DNA of 64,000 bases, taken from contig NZ_CANKYH010000012.1 in the NCBI RefSeq assembly GCF_947487915.1, forward strand, positions 1 to 64,000. Reading direction: 5' to 3'. This stretch comes from an uncultured Serinicoccus sp. (lineage in GTDB: Bacteria > Actinomycetota > Actinomycetes > Actinomycetales > Dermatophilaceae). Shown piece after piece: positions 7,910-16,801 of this stretch. The translations under genes were made by a program, and so were the position numbers. The notes under the pieces are model-generated. The model saw only the letters and a list, made by a program, of their open reading frames with translations, ran no database searches and was not told the origin of the DNA. How positions within the stretch are numbered: the stretch's first letter is position 1; each line of letters opens with the position of its first letter.

Positions 7910-10900
7910 GTGGCCTCCTCCGGCTCATCCTCGGACCGTCCCACCGGCAAGGCGAGGAACGCGGTCACGCCGCCCAGCAGCAGCGCCAGGACGAGCGTCC
8001 TCAGGCCTGGTCGCTCGAGCTCGACCTCCACGACGTGCTCCCCCTGGGGGAGGGGCACCCGGCCGGGGTCCTCCACCGCGACCTCGCGGCCGTCCACACG
8101 GACCTGCGCCACCTGCGACCACCCGGCGGGCTCGGCGACCGCCAGGGATCCGCCGGCGGGCACGTCGACCCGGCCCGATGCGGCGCCGTGCGGGCCGTCC
8201 GCGGGCAGGGTGGTCACGCTCTCCCCCGCCTCGTCCAGCACCCGGGTGCGCCCGGGATCACCGTCGACCATGCGCCACAGGACCGAGCCGCTGGGGCTGG
8301 ACACCCGCCCGAGCCCCGAGATCCGGTCCAGCTGGGCGACCGAGGGATGGCTGTCGTCGGACTCCAGCAGGACGTAGCCGACCCCGAGATCCAGCAGCTC
8401 GGCCTGCGCCTGGTCGGCGGGCGCGCCGCCGACCAGCGACTCGACGACCCCCTCGACCACCAGCTGCTGGGGCCGGGGGGTGGGGGTGAGGAGCTCGACG
8501 GTCCGGTCGCGCTGGATGCGTCCCGGCTCCGGCTCGGCCCCTCGCAGGTCGACGACGAGACCCGCACCCTCCGGACGCAGCACGAGCGTGCGGACGGCAC
8601 CCGGGCCGTGGGCCTCCTCGACGGCGACGGCGGGGAGCGGCTGCCCGGCGACCTCCAGGGCCGGTCGCTGGGCGGTCCACGGCGTCGACACCGCGGCGGC
8701 GAGCGGGGCGGCGAGCACCACGACCGCGGCGAGCGCCGCCGGGCGGGCCCACCGGCCGGTAGCGCCCGGTCGCAGCAGGCGGTCCACGGTGGTGGCGGTC
8801 GCCAGCAGCAGCGCGGCTCCCGCCAGCGACAGCGCCGGGCCCGTCCACGAGGTGACCAGCAGTCCCTCCTCGGGGTGCCCCGGCGCCAGGACCCCCAGCG
8901 CGGTCCGGGCCGCCAGCTGGGCGGCGCCGACGGCGGCGAGGGCGCCGAGCACCAGCGCGGCGACCCGACGCCCGTCGCGGCCGGGCAGGAACAACCCACC
9001 GAGCGCCGCGAGCCACCAGGTCGCGGCGAGCCACAGCGGCAGAGCCGGCGCCCCGACGTCGGCCGGCTGGAGCAGGAGGAGCTGCCAGAGCGCCGTGGGT
9101 GACGGGAGCTCGACGCTGGCGGTGGTGGCGCCGGCACCGCCCAGGAGCCGCAGCGGGTGCGCCGCCAGGGTGCCCCACCAGGGCAGCAGGAGCAGCCACG
9201 GCAGGACCAGCACGACGGCCCCGCGCCAGCGGGCCGCCCCGCGGCCGAGCACGAGGAGGAGCGCCCCGGCGGCCGTGGCGACGACGAGGACGGACGGCAC
9301 CCAGGTCGCGGCCACGGCCAGCCCCAGGGCTGTCGCGAAGGCGGCGGCGGCCCGCCGCGTGCCCCGCCCGCGGTGCGCGACCACCAGCAGCCCGGCGACG
9401 AGCAGGGGCGCGAGCACGTGGATGACGACCGGGCCCACCCGACCCTGGCCGGTGGCCGCGGCGAGGGGGGCGGCGACGCCCCAGCCGAGAGCGAGGGTGG
9501 CCCGGGCCCAGCGCCGTGCGGTGCCGCGTCGCAACGCCAGGTAGGCCGTGACGACGCTGAGCAGGGGCGCGAGCGCGAGGAGCCAGGCCAGCGCGGGTCC
9601 GGCGGTGTCCCTCCCGGCTCCCGGCAGCAGGCCGGTCACGGCGGCCAGGGTGGCCAGCGGCAGCAGCCAGGTCTGGGGCGGGTCGTCGTGCCCGAGACCG
9701 CCCCCACGCCACCCGTCGACCGCGGAGGACCACAGCGCCGTGCCGTCGCCGAGCCCGGGCCCCAGCTCCCCGCCGGCCCAGCCGGTGCCGGAGGGGTCGA
9801 GGCCGCCCCAGAGCCCCCGGGCCCACCACGCGGTGAGCAGCAGGGTGAGGGTGGCGACGGCGACCAGCGGCCAGCTCCACCACCGCGCGGCGCGCCCCTC
9901 TCCCGCGAGCTCGTCGAACTCCTCCGACACCGGGCCGCTGTCCGTGGACCCGGTGGCGGCGCGCCGGCGACCCGACCCCCGGGCCCGGCGCGAGCGGGGG
10001 TCCAGCGCCTCTCCCACCGTCTCCAGGGTCGCCCCCCACCCGGCGTCGCGGGGCTCGTGCAGGCCGGCCAGGTCGCGGGGGGCCACGGTCCGCGCCCGGC
10101 GGAACCGCCGTCGGGCCCCCCAGCCGCGCGCCGGCGCCAGCACGGCCCGGACGTCCGCCCACTCCCCCGCGGCCTCGGCAGGACGCTTGACGAGCAGGAG
10201 CAGCAGGGCCGCCGCCAGGCTCGTGAGCAGCACCCCGAGCGAGCGCCACGGCGCCGCCGACACCGGGCCGCGGGCGAGGGCGAGCTGTCGGGTGCGGATA
10301 CGGGTGCGCAGGGGGTCCTCCACCCCGAGGCCGGCGTCGTCCAGGCGGACCACGGCGTCGGGGGCGACGACCACCCGGTGGCCGGCCAGATGCGCCCGCC
10401 ACCCGACGTCGAGGCCGTCCACCCCGTCGGCGGCGAAGGCGCGGTCCAGACCGCCGATCCGTTCCAGCAGGTCCCGGTCCACCAACGACCCGCTCAACGG
10501 GACCCCGAGGACGTCCTGCCGCAGGTCCAGCTGCCCCTGGTCGACGAGGGCCCGCACCGTCGGGTCCACGACGCGCCCCGCGGGGGTGAGGTGGTGGCCC
10601 ATCGAGCGCAGCAGCCGCGGCTGGTCGGTCCGGACCAGCTTGGGCCCGGCCACCCCGACCCGGCTGCTGCGCCGAGCCGCCCCGACCAGGGCCGTGAGCG
10701 CCCCGGGCTCGGGCACCGCACCGGGGGTGAGGAACCAGACCCACCGCCCCGGCCCGGAGGGCAGCCGGCTCAGTGCGGCGTCCACCTGGGCGTCCCGGTC
10801 GGCCCCGGCGTGCCCGACGAGCGTCAGTCCGATCCCGAGCTCGGCGGCCAACCCCTGCAGCCCCGCGGCCCGCTCCCCCTCCGGGTCCGGAAGCACGACG

Positions 10901-11091
10901 AGAACCTCCGCCGGCGTCCGCTCCTGGCCCACGACCGCCCGCAGCGTCCGGGCATACCCGTCGTCCGGGTCGGAGAGCGGGGCCCCGGCGCCCAGCAGGA
11001 CGACCCGCACGTCGTCCACCACCGCGCGGCCCGGGCGGGCGCCGGGCGGGGCCGGGGCAGGTGTCGGGGACATGGCTGGGTCCGTGGCCAC
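7906..11091 (-). CDS. Large polytopic family-2-type glycosyltransferase
   Basis: About 1,060 residues. The N-terminal ~300 residues are a GT2-like domain (VRVVLLGAG start, RTLRAVVGQERTPAEVLVVL, WVWFLTPGAVPEPGALTALV, GVAGPKLV, and SLVDRDLLERIGGLDRAF). They are followed by a membrane region of perhaps 12 hydrophobic segments and a C-terminal non-membrane part before a last membrane helix. This layout matches the large actinobacterial glycosyltransferases encoded between whiB2 and DUF5719. Start choice is uncertain: the GTG at 11091 has AGGA about 8 nt upstream, and ATG at 11073 is the alternative. The open frame continues upstream into whiB2, which cannot be correct. Confidence 0.8.
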   Translation of the reverse strand: MATDPAMSPTPAPAPPGARPGRAVVDDVRVVLLGAGAPLSDPDDGYARTLRAVVGQERTPAEVLVVLPDPEGERAAGLQGLAAELGIGLTLVGHAGADRDAQVDAALSRLPSGPGRWVWFLTPGAVPEPGALTALVGAARRSSRVGVAGPKLVRTDQPRLLRSMGHHLTPAGRVVDPTVRALVDQGQLDLRQDVLGVPLSGSLVDRDLLERIGGLDRAFAADGVDGLDVGWRAHLAGHRVVVAPDAVVRLDDAGLGVEDPLRTRIRTRQLALARGPVSAAPWRSLGVLLTSLAAALLLLLVKRPAEAAGEWADVRAVLAPARGWGARRRFRRARTVAPRDLAGLHEPRDAGWGATLETVGEALDPRSRRARGSGRRRAATGSTDSGPVSEEFDELAGEGRAARWWSWPLVAVATLTLLLTAWWARGLWGGLDPSGTGWAGGELGPGLGDGTALWSSAVDGWRGGGLGHDDPPQTWLLPLATLAAVTGLLPGAGRDTAGPALAWLLALAPLLSVVTAYLALRRGTARRWARATLALGWGVAAPLAAATGQGRVGPVVIHVLAPLLVAGLLVVAHRGRGTRRAAAAFATALGLAVAATWVPSVLVVATAAGALLLVLGRGAARWRGAVVLVLPWLLLLPWWGTLAAHPLRLLGGAGATTASVELPSPTALWQLLLLQPADVGAPALPLWLAATWWLAALGGLFLPGRDGRRVAALVLGALAAVGAAQLAARTALGVLAPGHPEEGLLVTSWTGPALSLAGAALLLATATTVDRLLRPGATGRWARPAALAAVVVLAAPLAAAVSTPWTAQRPALEVAGQPLPAVAVEEAHGPGAVRTLVLRPEGAGLVVDLRGAEPEPGRIQRDRTVELLTPTPRPQQLVVEGVVESLVGGAPADQAQAELLDLGVGYVLLESDDSHPSVAQLDRISGLGRVSSPSGSVLWRMVDGDPGRTRVLDEAGESVTTLPADGPHGAASGRVDVPAGGSLAVAEPAGWSQVAQVRVDGREVAVEDPGRVPLPQGEHVVEVELERPGLRTLVLALLLGGVTAFLALPVGRSEDEPEEAT

Positions 11092-11126
11092 CGGGTCGGT
11101 CCTGCCGACCGGCGTAGAGCGGCCGC

Positions 11127-11396
11127 TCAGACCGCGCGCTTCTTCAGCTTGCGCCGCTCCCGCTCCGACAGCCCGCCCCAGATCCCGAAGCGCTCGTCGT
11201 TGGACAGGGCGTACTCCAGGCACTCGGCCCGGACCTCGCACCCGACGCACACCTTCTTGGCCTCGCGGGTGGACCCGCCCTTCTCCGGGAAGAACGCCTC
11301 AGGATCGGTCTGCGCGCACAGCGCCCGTTCCTGCCAGGACTGCTCCTCCGTCTCATCGATCCCGTGCATCATGGACATCAGTTCCAGCTCGTGCAT
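11127..11396 (-). CDS. whiB2: WhiB-family iron-sulfur transcription regulator, WhiB2 type
   Basis: 89 residues with the four Fe-S cysteines C27, C50, C53 and C59 (C-x22-C-x2-C-x5-C), the GIWGG turn at 71-75, and a basic C-terminus RERRKLKKRAV. WhiB2/WhmD proteins control septation and cell division genes together with WhiA in other actinobacteria. The position between the manB block and fbiA is that of mycobacterial whiB2. The ATG has a strong GAGGAGGAG ribosome site and, unlike most transcription-unit starts here, a leader of about 80 nt. Confidence 0.93.
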   Translation of the reverse strand: MHELELMSMMHGIDETEEQSWQERALCAQTDPEAFFPEKGGSTREAKKVCVGCEVRAECLEYALSNDERFGIWGGLSERERRKLKKRAV

Positions 11397-11483
11397 GGCT
11401 CCTCCTCGACCTCTCGCCTACACACCTGCCGCCGGCCACGCCCCGCGGCCGAAGGTGCTCCGGCGCAAGATCGCAACACCTGA

Positions 11484-11512
11484 ATTACACGCGTGTCATC
11501 CGCTGGAGTCAA
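11484..11512 (-). promoter_or_regulatory. whiB2 promoter with -35, -10 and an overlapping palindrome
   Basis: On the minus strand TTGACT (11512-11507) is followed after exactly 17 nt by TGTAAT (11489-11484), a near-consensus housekeeping promoter. The perfect palindrome ACACGCGTGT (11487-11496) covers the upstream edge of the -10. GACAC, a WhiA-type core in Streptomyces, is present on the minus strand here, so autoregulation with WhiA is possible but unproven. Confidence 0.65.
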
Positions 11513-11554
11513 CCCCGCATCTGGTAAACGCCGTGGCGCGGCGACAATACCGAC

Positions 11555-12553
11555 ATGCAGATCACCGTTCTGGCCGGCGGCGTCGGCGGCGCCCGCTTCA
11601 CCCGCGGCCTCCTCGACGCCCTCCCTCCCGATGGACCCGACGACCCCCCGTCGGTCACCGTCGTCGGCAACACCGGCGACGACATCACGCTGGTGGGGCT
11701 GCGGGTGTGCCCGGACCTGGACACCCTGCTCTACACCCTGGGCGGCGCGGTCGACGAGGCGCAGGGCTGGGGCCGGGCCGAGGAGACGACCGCCGTCGCG
11801 CGTGAGCTCGCCGCGCTGGGCGTGGGGCCGGAGTGGTTCACCCTGGGTGACCGTGATCTCGCCACCCACCTGGCCCGCACGCGGTGGCTCGCGCAGGGCC
11901 TCACCCTGAGCCAGGTCACCGAGCGGCTGGCTGCGCGGTGGGGGCTGCCGCAGCAGGGGGTGCGGCTCCTCCCGGCGACGGACACCCCCATCGAGACCCA
12001 CGTGGTGGTGGACGACGAGGAGGGCGGGGAGCGGGCCCTGCACTTCCAGGAGTGGTGGGTGCGCCACCATGCCGCCCTCCCGGCCCACCGGTTCACGGTG
12101 GCCGGCCTGGCGCAGGCCTCGGCCGCCCCGCAGGTCCTCGACGCGATCCGGTCGGCCGACCTCGTCCTGCTGCCCCCGAGCAACCCGGTCGTGTCCATCG
12201 GGATCATCCTGGGCGTCCCCGGTGTGCGGGAGGCGCTGCGCGGGACGCGGGCCCCGGTGGTCGGGGTCAGCCCGCTCCTGGGGGGGCGACCGGTCCGGGG
12301 ACACGCCGACGCCTGTCTGCGCCCGCTGGGCGTCGAGGTCAGCGCGTCCGGCGTCGCCGGCCTCTACGCCGACTTCCTGGACGGCTGGCTCGTCGACACC
12401 GCCGACGACCCCGGCACCGTCGACTACCCCTCGGGGCTGCGCGTCCGGTCCCTCGACCTGCTCATGCGGGACCAGGAGGGAGCGGCCCGGCTGGCGGGAG
12501 CGGCCCTGGAGCTGGGGCGCGACCTGCTCGGCGCGACCGCGGGTCGAGGCTGA
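11555..12553 (+). CDS. fbiA: 2-phospho-L-lactate/enolpyruvyl transferase of F420 biosynthesis
   Basis: 332 residues of the CofD/FbiA family, which joins the activated phospho-acid to the deazaflavin Fo. In mycobacteria it uses enolpyruvyl-diphospho-5'-guanosine and gives dehydro-F420-0. Landmarks are ITVLAGGVGGARFTRGL at the N-terminus, the NTGDD loop with D53-like acidic residues, WFTLGDRDLATHLART, and SNPVVSIGIILGVPGVREAL. FbiB follows after a single nucleotide. FbiC and FbiD, also needed for the pathway, are not in the window. Confidence 0.94.
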   Translation: MQITVLAGGVGGARFTRGLLDALPPDGPDDPPSVTVVGNTGDDITLVGLRVCPDLDTLLYTLGGAVDEAQGWGRAEETTAVARELAALGVGPEWFTLGDRDLATHLARTRWLAQGLTLSQVTERLAARWGLPQQGVRLLPATDTPIETHVVVDDEEGGERALHFQEWWVRHHAALPAHRFTVAGLAQASAAPQVLDAIRSADLVLLPPSNPVVSIGIILGVPGVREALRGTRAPVVGVSPLLGGRPVRGHADACLRPLGVEVSASGVAGLYADFLDGWLVDTADDPGTVDYPSGLRVRSLDLLMRDQEGAARLAGAALELGRDLLGATAGRG

Positions 12554-12554
12554 C

Positions 12555-13598
12555 GTGGCGGGGCCCGACACCCTGCACGTGCTGCCGCTGACCGGGATCC
12601 CCGAGGTGACCGAGGGCCTCGACCTCGCCGGGGCGCTGGTCGGCGCCGCCGCCCGCTGGGGCGGGGTGCAGGACGGTGACGTGGTGGTGGTGTCCAGCAA
12701 GCTCGTCTCCAAGGCGCTCGGGCTGCGGCACGCGGCGCCGACGGACCGGCTCGACGTGGTGCGCGAGCACACCGTGCGCGTGGTGGCCGAGCGACTCACG
12801 CCCTCGGGGCTGACCCAGGTCGTCGAGTCCGTCGCCGGTCCGGTGCTGGCCGCGGCCGGGGTCGACGCCAGCAACACCGGGACGGAGGACGCGGTGCTCG
12901 TGCTGCCCCGCGACCCGGACCGGGCGGCCGCAGACCTGCACCGGGCCGTGCGGGCGCACCTGGCGGCCGCAACCGACGACGCCACCAGCTTCGGGCTCCT
13001 CCTCACGGACACGGCCGGGCGGCCGTGGAGGGAGGGGCAGACGGACCTGGCGCTGGGCGCCTGCGGGATGGTCGTGCTGGAGGACCTCCGGGGTGCGCCC
13101 GACGCCGACGGACGGACCCTGTCGGTGACCAGTCGCGCCGTCGCGGACGAGCTGGCGGCCGCGGCCGACCTCGTCAAGGGCAAGGCGAGCGGCGTCGGGG
13201 CGGTCCTCGTGCGGGGGCTCGACGCGCTGGTCGTCGAGGGCCCCGGCGAGGGCGCCCGCCGGTTGGTCCGCACCGGGCCGGGTGACTGGTTCGCCCTGGG
13301 CCACCGGGAGGCGGTCCGGGCGGCGCTCGGCGCCCCTCCGGGGAGCACCGCTGCCCAGGAGGTGGGCCTGCCCGGGGTCGTGCCCGAGTCGGCGGAGCAG
13401 CGGGCGGGGCGCGCCACGGCCCTGGCGCTCCTGGGCCACGAGAGCGCCCGGGTGAGCGGCACCGTGACCGACGGCTTCGTCGTGCGGGCGCCGGACCCCG
13501 TGCTCGCGGGCAGGGTCGCCGCCCGGTTGGAGGTGGCGCTGGCCGGTGAGGACCTGCCGGCGGGGGTCGGCGTCGTCAGCGGGACCGGTGACGCGTGA
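12555..13598 (+). CDS. fbiB: Coenzyme F420:L-glutamate ligase lacking the usual reductase domain
   Basis: About 347 residues. Residues 1-250 form the CofE ligase domain (LPLTGIPEV, DGDVVVVSSKLVSKALG, SNTGTEDAVLVLPRDPD, SFGLLLTDTAGRPWREGQTDLALG, LVKGKASGVGAVLVRG) that adds glutamate tails to F420-0. Mycobacterial FbiB is about 100 residues longer because it carries a C-terminal FMN-binding nitroreductase-like domain that reduces dehydro-F420-0. Here the last ~100 residues are short, Ala/Gly/Val-rich, and show no such domain. The GTG start lies one nt after the fbiA stop. Confidence 0.88.
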   Translation: MAGPDTLHVLPLTGIPEVTEGLDLAGALVGAAARWGGVQDGDVVVVSSKLVSKALGLRHAAPTDRLDVVREHTVRVVAERLTPSGLTQVVESVAGPVLAAAGVDASNTGTEDAVLVLPRDPDRAAADLHRAVRAHLAAATDDATSFGLLLTDTAGRPWREGQTDLALGACGMVVLEDLRGAPDADGRTLSVTSRAVADELAAAADLVKGKASGVGAVLVRGLDALVVEGPGEGARRLVRTGPGDWFALGHREAVRAALGAPPGSTAAQEVGLPGVVPESAEQRAGRATALALLGHESARVSGTVTDGFVVRAPDPVLAGRVAARLEVALAGEDLPAGVGVVSGTGDA

Positions 13599-14520
13599 CC
13601 GGCAGATGGGTGCGCGGGGCCATCCGCGGGCCCCGGCGCGGGCGCATCGCCCCGAGGAGCTCGAGCAGGCGCTGCACGCGGTAGCGGTGCCCCGCATAGG
13701 GCCGCAACAGCTCCACCAGGCCCTGGTCGTCGACGGGTCGGCCGGTCAGGGCCCACCCGATGTTGGCGGCGACGTGGTAGTCGCCGAAGGACACGGCGTC
13801 CGGGTCGCCCAGGGCCCGGTGCGCCGTCTCGGCGGCGGTCCACACCCCGACCCCGGGGACGGCGGTGAGCCGCGCCCGCGCCGCCGCGGGCGGTAGCGCG
13901 GCGCACTCCTCGAGGCGGGCGGCGACGCGCACCACCCGCAGGACGGTGTCCGCCCGCTGCGGGCTCACCCCGGCACGCAGCCACTCCCAGGACGGGACGG
14001 TCAGGAGAGTGGCCGCCGAGGGCGGCACCCGCAGGCCGAGCCCCGCCCCGGGGCCCGGTGCCGACTCGCCGAACCGCTGCACCATCCGGCGCCACCCCGA
14101 GAACGCCTCCTGCCCCGTCACCTTCTGCTCCACCACCGCCGGCACCAGCGACTCCAGCACGAGCCCGGTGCACGGCACCCGCCAGCCGGGGTGCCGCCGC
14201 AGCGCCTGCACCACGGGCTCGTGCACCGGGACGAAGCCGTCCGGCTCGTCCTCCTCCCCCAGCATGCGCGGGAGGTGCTCCAGGACCCACTCCGCCCCCG
14301 GACCCCACGCCCGCGCCGCCACCGGGGCGTCCGCCGGCCGTCGGGGCAGCCGCAGGGTGGCCGGACCCTGGGGGGTGCACACCCCCCGCCACAGCGCACC
14401 CCCGACGACCTGCCAGGTCGGGTCCCCCGGCCCGCGGCGCAGGGTGCCCCAGGTCGCCCCCACGTCCAGGGGGGCGAGCGGGCGCCATACGCGGTGCCGG
14501 GCCGTGTCCACGACCCGCAA
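13576..14520 (-). CDS. HhH-GPD DNA glycosylase, AlkA-like
   Basis: 314 residues of the DNA-3-methyladenine glycosylase II group. The helix-hairpin-helix LTAVPGVGVWTAAETAHRAL is followed by the catalytic aspartate segment DAVSFGDYHVAANIGWAL. The N-terminal ~110 residues are AlkA-like. It probably removes alkylated bases. The 3' end overlaps the 3' end of fbiB by 23 bp on the opposite strand. The start is uncertain: a TTG at 14520 opens the longest frame and a GTG three codons later is an alternative. Confidence 0.85.
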   Translation of the reverse strand: MRVVDTARHRVWRPLAPLDVGATWGTLRRGPGDPTWQVVGGALWRGVCTPQGPATLRLPRRPADAPVAARAWGPGAEWVLEHLPRMLGEEDEPDGFVPVHEPVVQALRRHPGWRVPCTGLVLESLVPAVVEQKVTGQEAFSGWRRMVQRFGESAPGPGAGLGLRVPPSAATLLTVPSWEWLRAGVSPQRADTVLRVVRVAARLEECAALPPAAARARLTAVPGVGVWTAAETAHRALGDPDAVSFGDYHVAANIGWALTGRPVDDQGLVELLRPYAGHRYRVQRLLELLGAMRPRRGPRMAPRTHLPVTRHRSR

Positions 14521-14559
14521 CCCTGCCTCGCTGGTTGCCCCGGACGCAAGGGCACCGGT

Positions 14560-14565
14560 TAGCGT
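14560..14565 (+). promoter_or_regulatory. -10 element of the TIGR03089 gene
   Basis: TAGCGT, then 7 nt to the GTG at 14573; no ribosome-binding sequence in between. Confidence 0.5.
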
Positions 14566-14572
14566 GGGCGTC

Positions 14573-15319
14573 GTGCAGCTTCCTCACGAGATCCTCGCTC
14601 GGGCCGTCGCCGCCGACGCCACCCGCCCGGCTCTCACCTACTACGACGACCGTCCCGAGGGTGCCGGGGAGCGGATCGAGATCTCCCGCAAGGTCCTCGG
14701 CACCTGGGTGGCCAAGGCCGCCAACGCCCTGCAGGAGGGACTCGACGTGCAGCCGGGCTCGGTGGTCCTCGTGGACCTGCCCGCCCCGCACTGGCGGCTG
14801 GCCTACTGGGCACTGGCCGTGTGGTCGGTGGGCGCGACGCTCACCGTGGACGCCCACGAGGGGGCCGACGTGCTCGTCACCGCCCACCCCGACGCGCCCG
14901 TCGCGGACGACTGCGACGAGGTCGTCGCGGTGTCGCTGCCGGCGCTGGCCCGACGCTTCGGCGGCGAGCTGCGCTCCGGGGTCATGGACGAGGCGGCCGA
15001 GCTCGCGAGCTATGCCGATGACTTCACCGCCTGGGACGAGGCGGAGGAGGGGGACACGGCTCTCGTCAGCGCCGGGGAGCGGGTGACCTACGCCGACCTC
15101 CTCACCGGGCTGCCGGACGTGCCGGAGGGCGCCCGGACCATGCTCTCAGACAGCGATCCCGGGCTGTTCGTGCGCCAGGTGCTGCAGCTCCTGGACCGCC
15201 GGGCCTCGGCGGTCCTGGTCCACGGTGGGTCGGCGACGCAGGACGACCCGCGCTGGGCGTCCGAGGGCGTCGACCACCGCCCGGGGACCGGCGGTGGACC
15301 GCCCGAGACCGACCGGTAG
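14573..15319 (+). CDS. TIGR03089 family protein (AMP-synthetase-like N-terminal fragment)
   Basis: 248 residues that begin like an acyl-CoA/AMP synthetase (RPALTYYDD, GTWVAKAANALQEGLDVQPGS, VDLPAPHWRLAYWALAVWSVGA). It stops before the adenylate-forming catalytic domain. This shortened form is the TIGR03089 family, confined to actinobacteria and of unknown function. In mycobacteria it lies next to the LCP gene, which here follows 2.5 kb downstream. Its TAG stop (15317-15319) also forms the first three bases of the scoA -10 hexamer. Confidence 0.82.
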   Translation: MQLPHEILARAVAADATRPALTYYDDRPEGAGERIEISRKVLGTWVAKAANALQEGLDVQPGSVVLVDLPAPHWRLAYWALAVWSVGATLTVDAHEGADVLVTAHPDAPVADDCDEVVAVSLPALARRFGGELRSGVMDEAAELASYADDFTAWDEAEEGDTALVSAGERVTYADLLTGLPDVPEGARTMLSDSDPGLFVRQVLQLLDRRASAVLVHGGSATQDDPRWASEGVDHRPGTGGGPPETDR

Positions 15320-15322
15320 CCT
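15317..15322 (+). promoter_or_regulatory. -10 element of scoAB, overlapping a stop codon
   Basis: TAGCCT with 7 nt to the ATG at 15330. Its first three bases are the stop codon of the upstream gene. Confidence 0.55.
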
Positions 15323-15329
15323 CGCGGGC

Positions 15330-16127
15330 ATGGACAAGGTCGTCGCCTCCGCCGCGCAGGCGCTCGAGGGGCTCACCGACGGGATGACCGTCGCGGTGGG
15401 CGGTTTCGGGCTCTCAGGCATCCCCACCGTGCTCATCCACCAGGCGCTCGAGCAGGGCACCACGGACCTCGAGGTCGTCTCCAACAACTGCGGCGTCGAC
15501 GGCGCCGGACTGGGGCTGTTGCTGTCCCAGGGCCGCATCCGGCGCGTCATCGCCTCCTACGTCGGGGAGAACAAGGAGTTCGCCCGTCAGTACCTCTCCG
15601 GGGAGCTCGAGGTCGAGCTGACCCCGCAGGGCACCCTGGCGGAGAAGCTGCGCGCCGGCGGTGCCGGCATCCCGGCCTTCTTCACCCCCACCGGTGTCGG
15701 TTCGCAGGTCTCCGAGGGCGGTATGCCGTGGCTCTACGACAGCGACGGCGTGGTGGTCAAGGAGTCCCCCGCCAAGGAGACCCGCGGGTTCGAGGTGCGC
15801 GGGCACACCCGGGACCACGTGCTGGAGCACGCCATCTTCGCCGACTTCGCGCTGGTCCGGGCCGCGCGGGGCGACCGGCACGGCAACCTCGTCTTCCGCC
15901 AGTCGGCGCGCAACTTCAACCCGCTGTGCGCCATGTCCGCACAGGTCGCGGTCGCGGAGGTGGAGGAGCTGGTCGAGCCGGGCCAGATCGACCCCGACGA
16001 GGTCCACCTCCCCGGCATCTACGTCCAGCGCGTGCTGCCCCTCACCGCGCAGCAGGCCGGAGACAAGGACATCGAGAAGCGGACCACCCGTCCGCGTCCC
16101 ACCGCGACGACCGACCAGGAGGCCTGA
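15330..16127 (+). CDS. scoA: Succinyl-CoA:3-ketoacid CoA-transferase, subunit A
   Basis: 265 residues of the class I CoA-transferase alpha subunit: [13 protein letters not shown] with the glycine-rich CoA loop, [46 protein letters not shown], and [23 protein letters not shown]. It moves CoA from succinyl-CoA to acetoacetate, starting ketone-body use. The catalytic glutamate is in subunit B, encoded immediately downstream. The C-terminus has a short charged extension ([16 protein letters not shown]). Confidence 0.93.
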   Translation: MDKVVASAAQALEGLTDGMTVAVGGFGLSGIPTVLIHQALEQGTTDLEVVSNNCGVDGAGLGLLLSQGRIRRVIASYVGENKEFARQYLSGELEVELTPQGTLAEKLRAGGAGIPAFFTPTGVGSQVSEGGMPWLYDSDGVVVKESPAKETRGFEVRGHTRDHVLEHAIFADFALVRAARGDRHGNLVFRQSARNFNPLCAMSAQVAVAEVEELVEPGQIDPDEVHLPGIYVQRVLPLTAQQAGDKDIEKRTTRPRPTATTDQEA

Positions 16128-16129
16128 GC

Positions 16130-16798
16130 ATGCCGCTGACGCGTGAGGAGATGGCGGCCAGGGCCGCCGCCGAGCTGCACGACGGCGACTACGTCAACCT
16201 CGGGATCGGTATGCCGACCCTCGTCCCCAACTACGTCCCGGACGACGTCGAGCTGGTCCTGCAGTCCGAGAACGGCATCCTGGGGGTGGGCCCGTACCCG
16301 TACGAGGGGGACGAGGACCCCGACCTCATCAACGCCGGCAAGGAGACGGTCACCGTCCGTCCCGGCGCCAGCTTCTTCGACTCCGCGACCAGCTTCGGGA
16401 TGATCCGCGGCGGCAAGGTCGACGCCGCCATCCTCGGCGCGATGCAGGTCTCCGCGGCAGGGGACATCGCCAACTGGATGATCCCGGGCAAGATGGTCAA
16501 GGGGATGGGTGGGGCGATGGATCTGGTCATGGGGGCCAAGAAGGTCGTCGTGCTCATGGACCACGTCGCCAAGGACGGCTCGGCGAAGATCGTCGAGGAG
16601 TGCGACCTGCCGATCACCGGGCTGCGGGTCGTCCAGCGCATCATCACCGACCTGGCTGTCATCGACGTCACCCCCGACGGCCTGGTGCTGCGCGAGCTGG
16701 CACCGGGAGTCACCGTCGAGGAGGTCGTCGAGCGGACCGGGCCGCCCCTGCGGGTCGCCCTCGACGAGCCGACCCCGGAGCCCGTCCCCCCGGTCTAG
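16130..16798 (+). CDS. scoB: Succinyl-CoA:3-ketoacid CoA-transferase, subunit B
   Basis: 222 residues, the beta subunit that pairs with ScoA. The SENGILG motif carries the catalytic glutamate that forms the CoA thioester; [10 protein letters not shown] and [19 protein letters not shown] are family blocks. AGGAGG lies across the scoA stop, so this gene has a ribosome site even though scoA has none. It converges with the GT2 gene, whose stop is 3 bp away. Confidence 0.94.
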   Translation: MPLTREEMAARAAAELHDGDYVNLGIGMPTLVPNYVPDDVELVLQSENGILGVGPYPYEGDEDPDLINAGKETVTVRPGASFFDSATSFGMIRGGKVDAAILGAMQVSAAGDIANWMIPGKMVKGMGGAMDLVMGAKKVVVLMDHVAKDGSAKIVEECDLPITGLRVVQRIITDLAVIDVTPDGLVLRELAPGVTVEEVVERTGPPLRVALDEPTPEPVPPV

Positions 16799-16801
16799 CC
16801 G

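Noticed and set aside
11378-14887. Minus-strand open frame of nearly 1,170 codons through fbiA-fbiB
   Set aside because: It crosses clear family genes on the plus strand and has no domain of its own. It is a GC-driven shadow.
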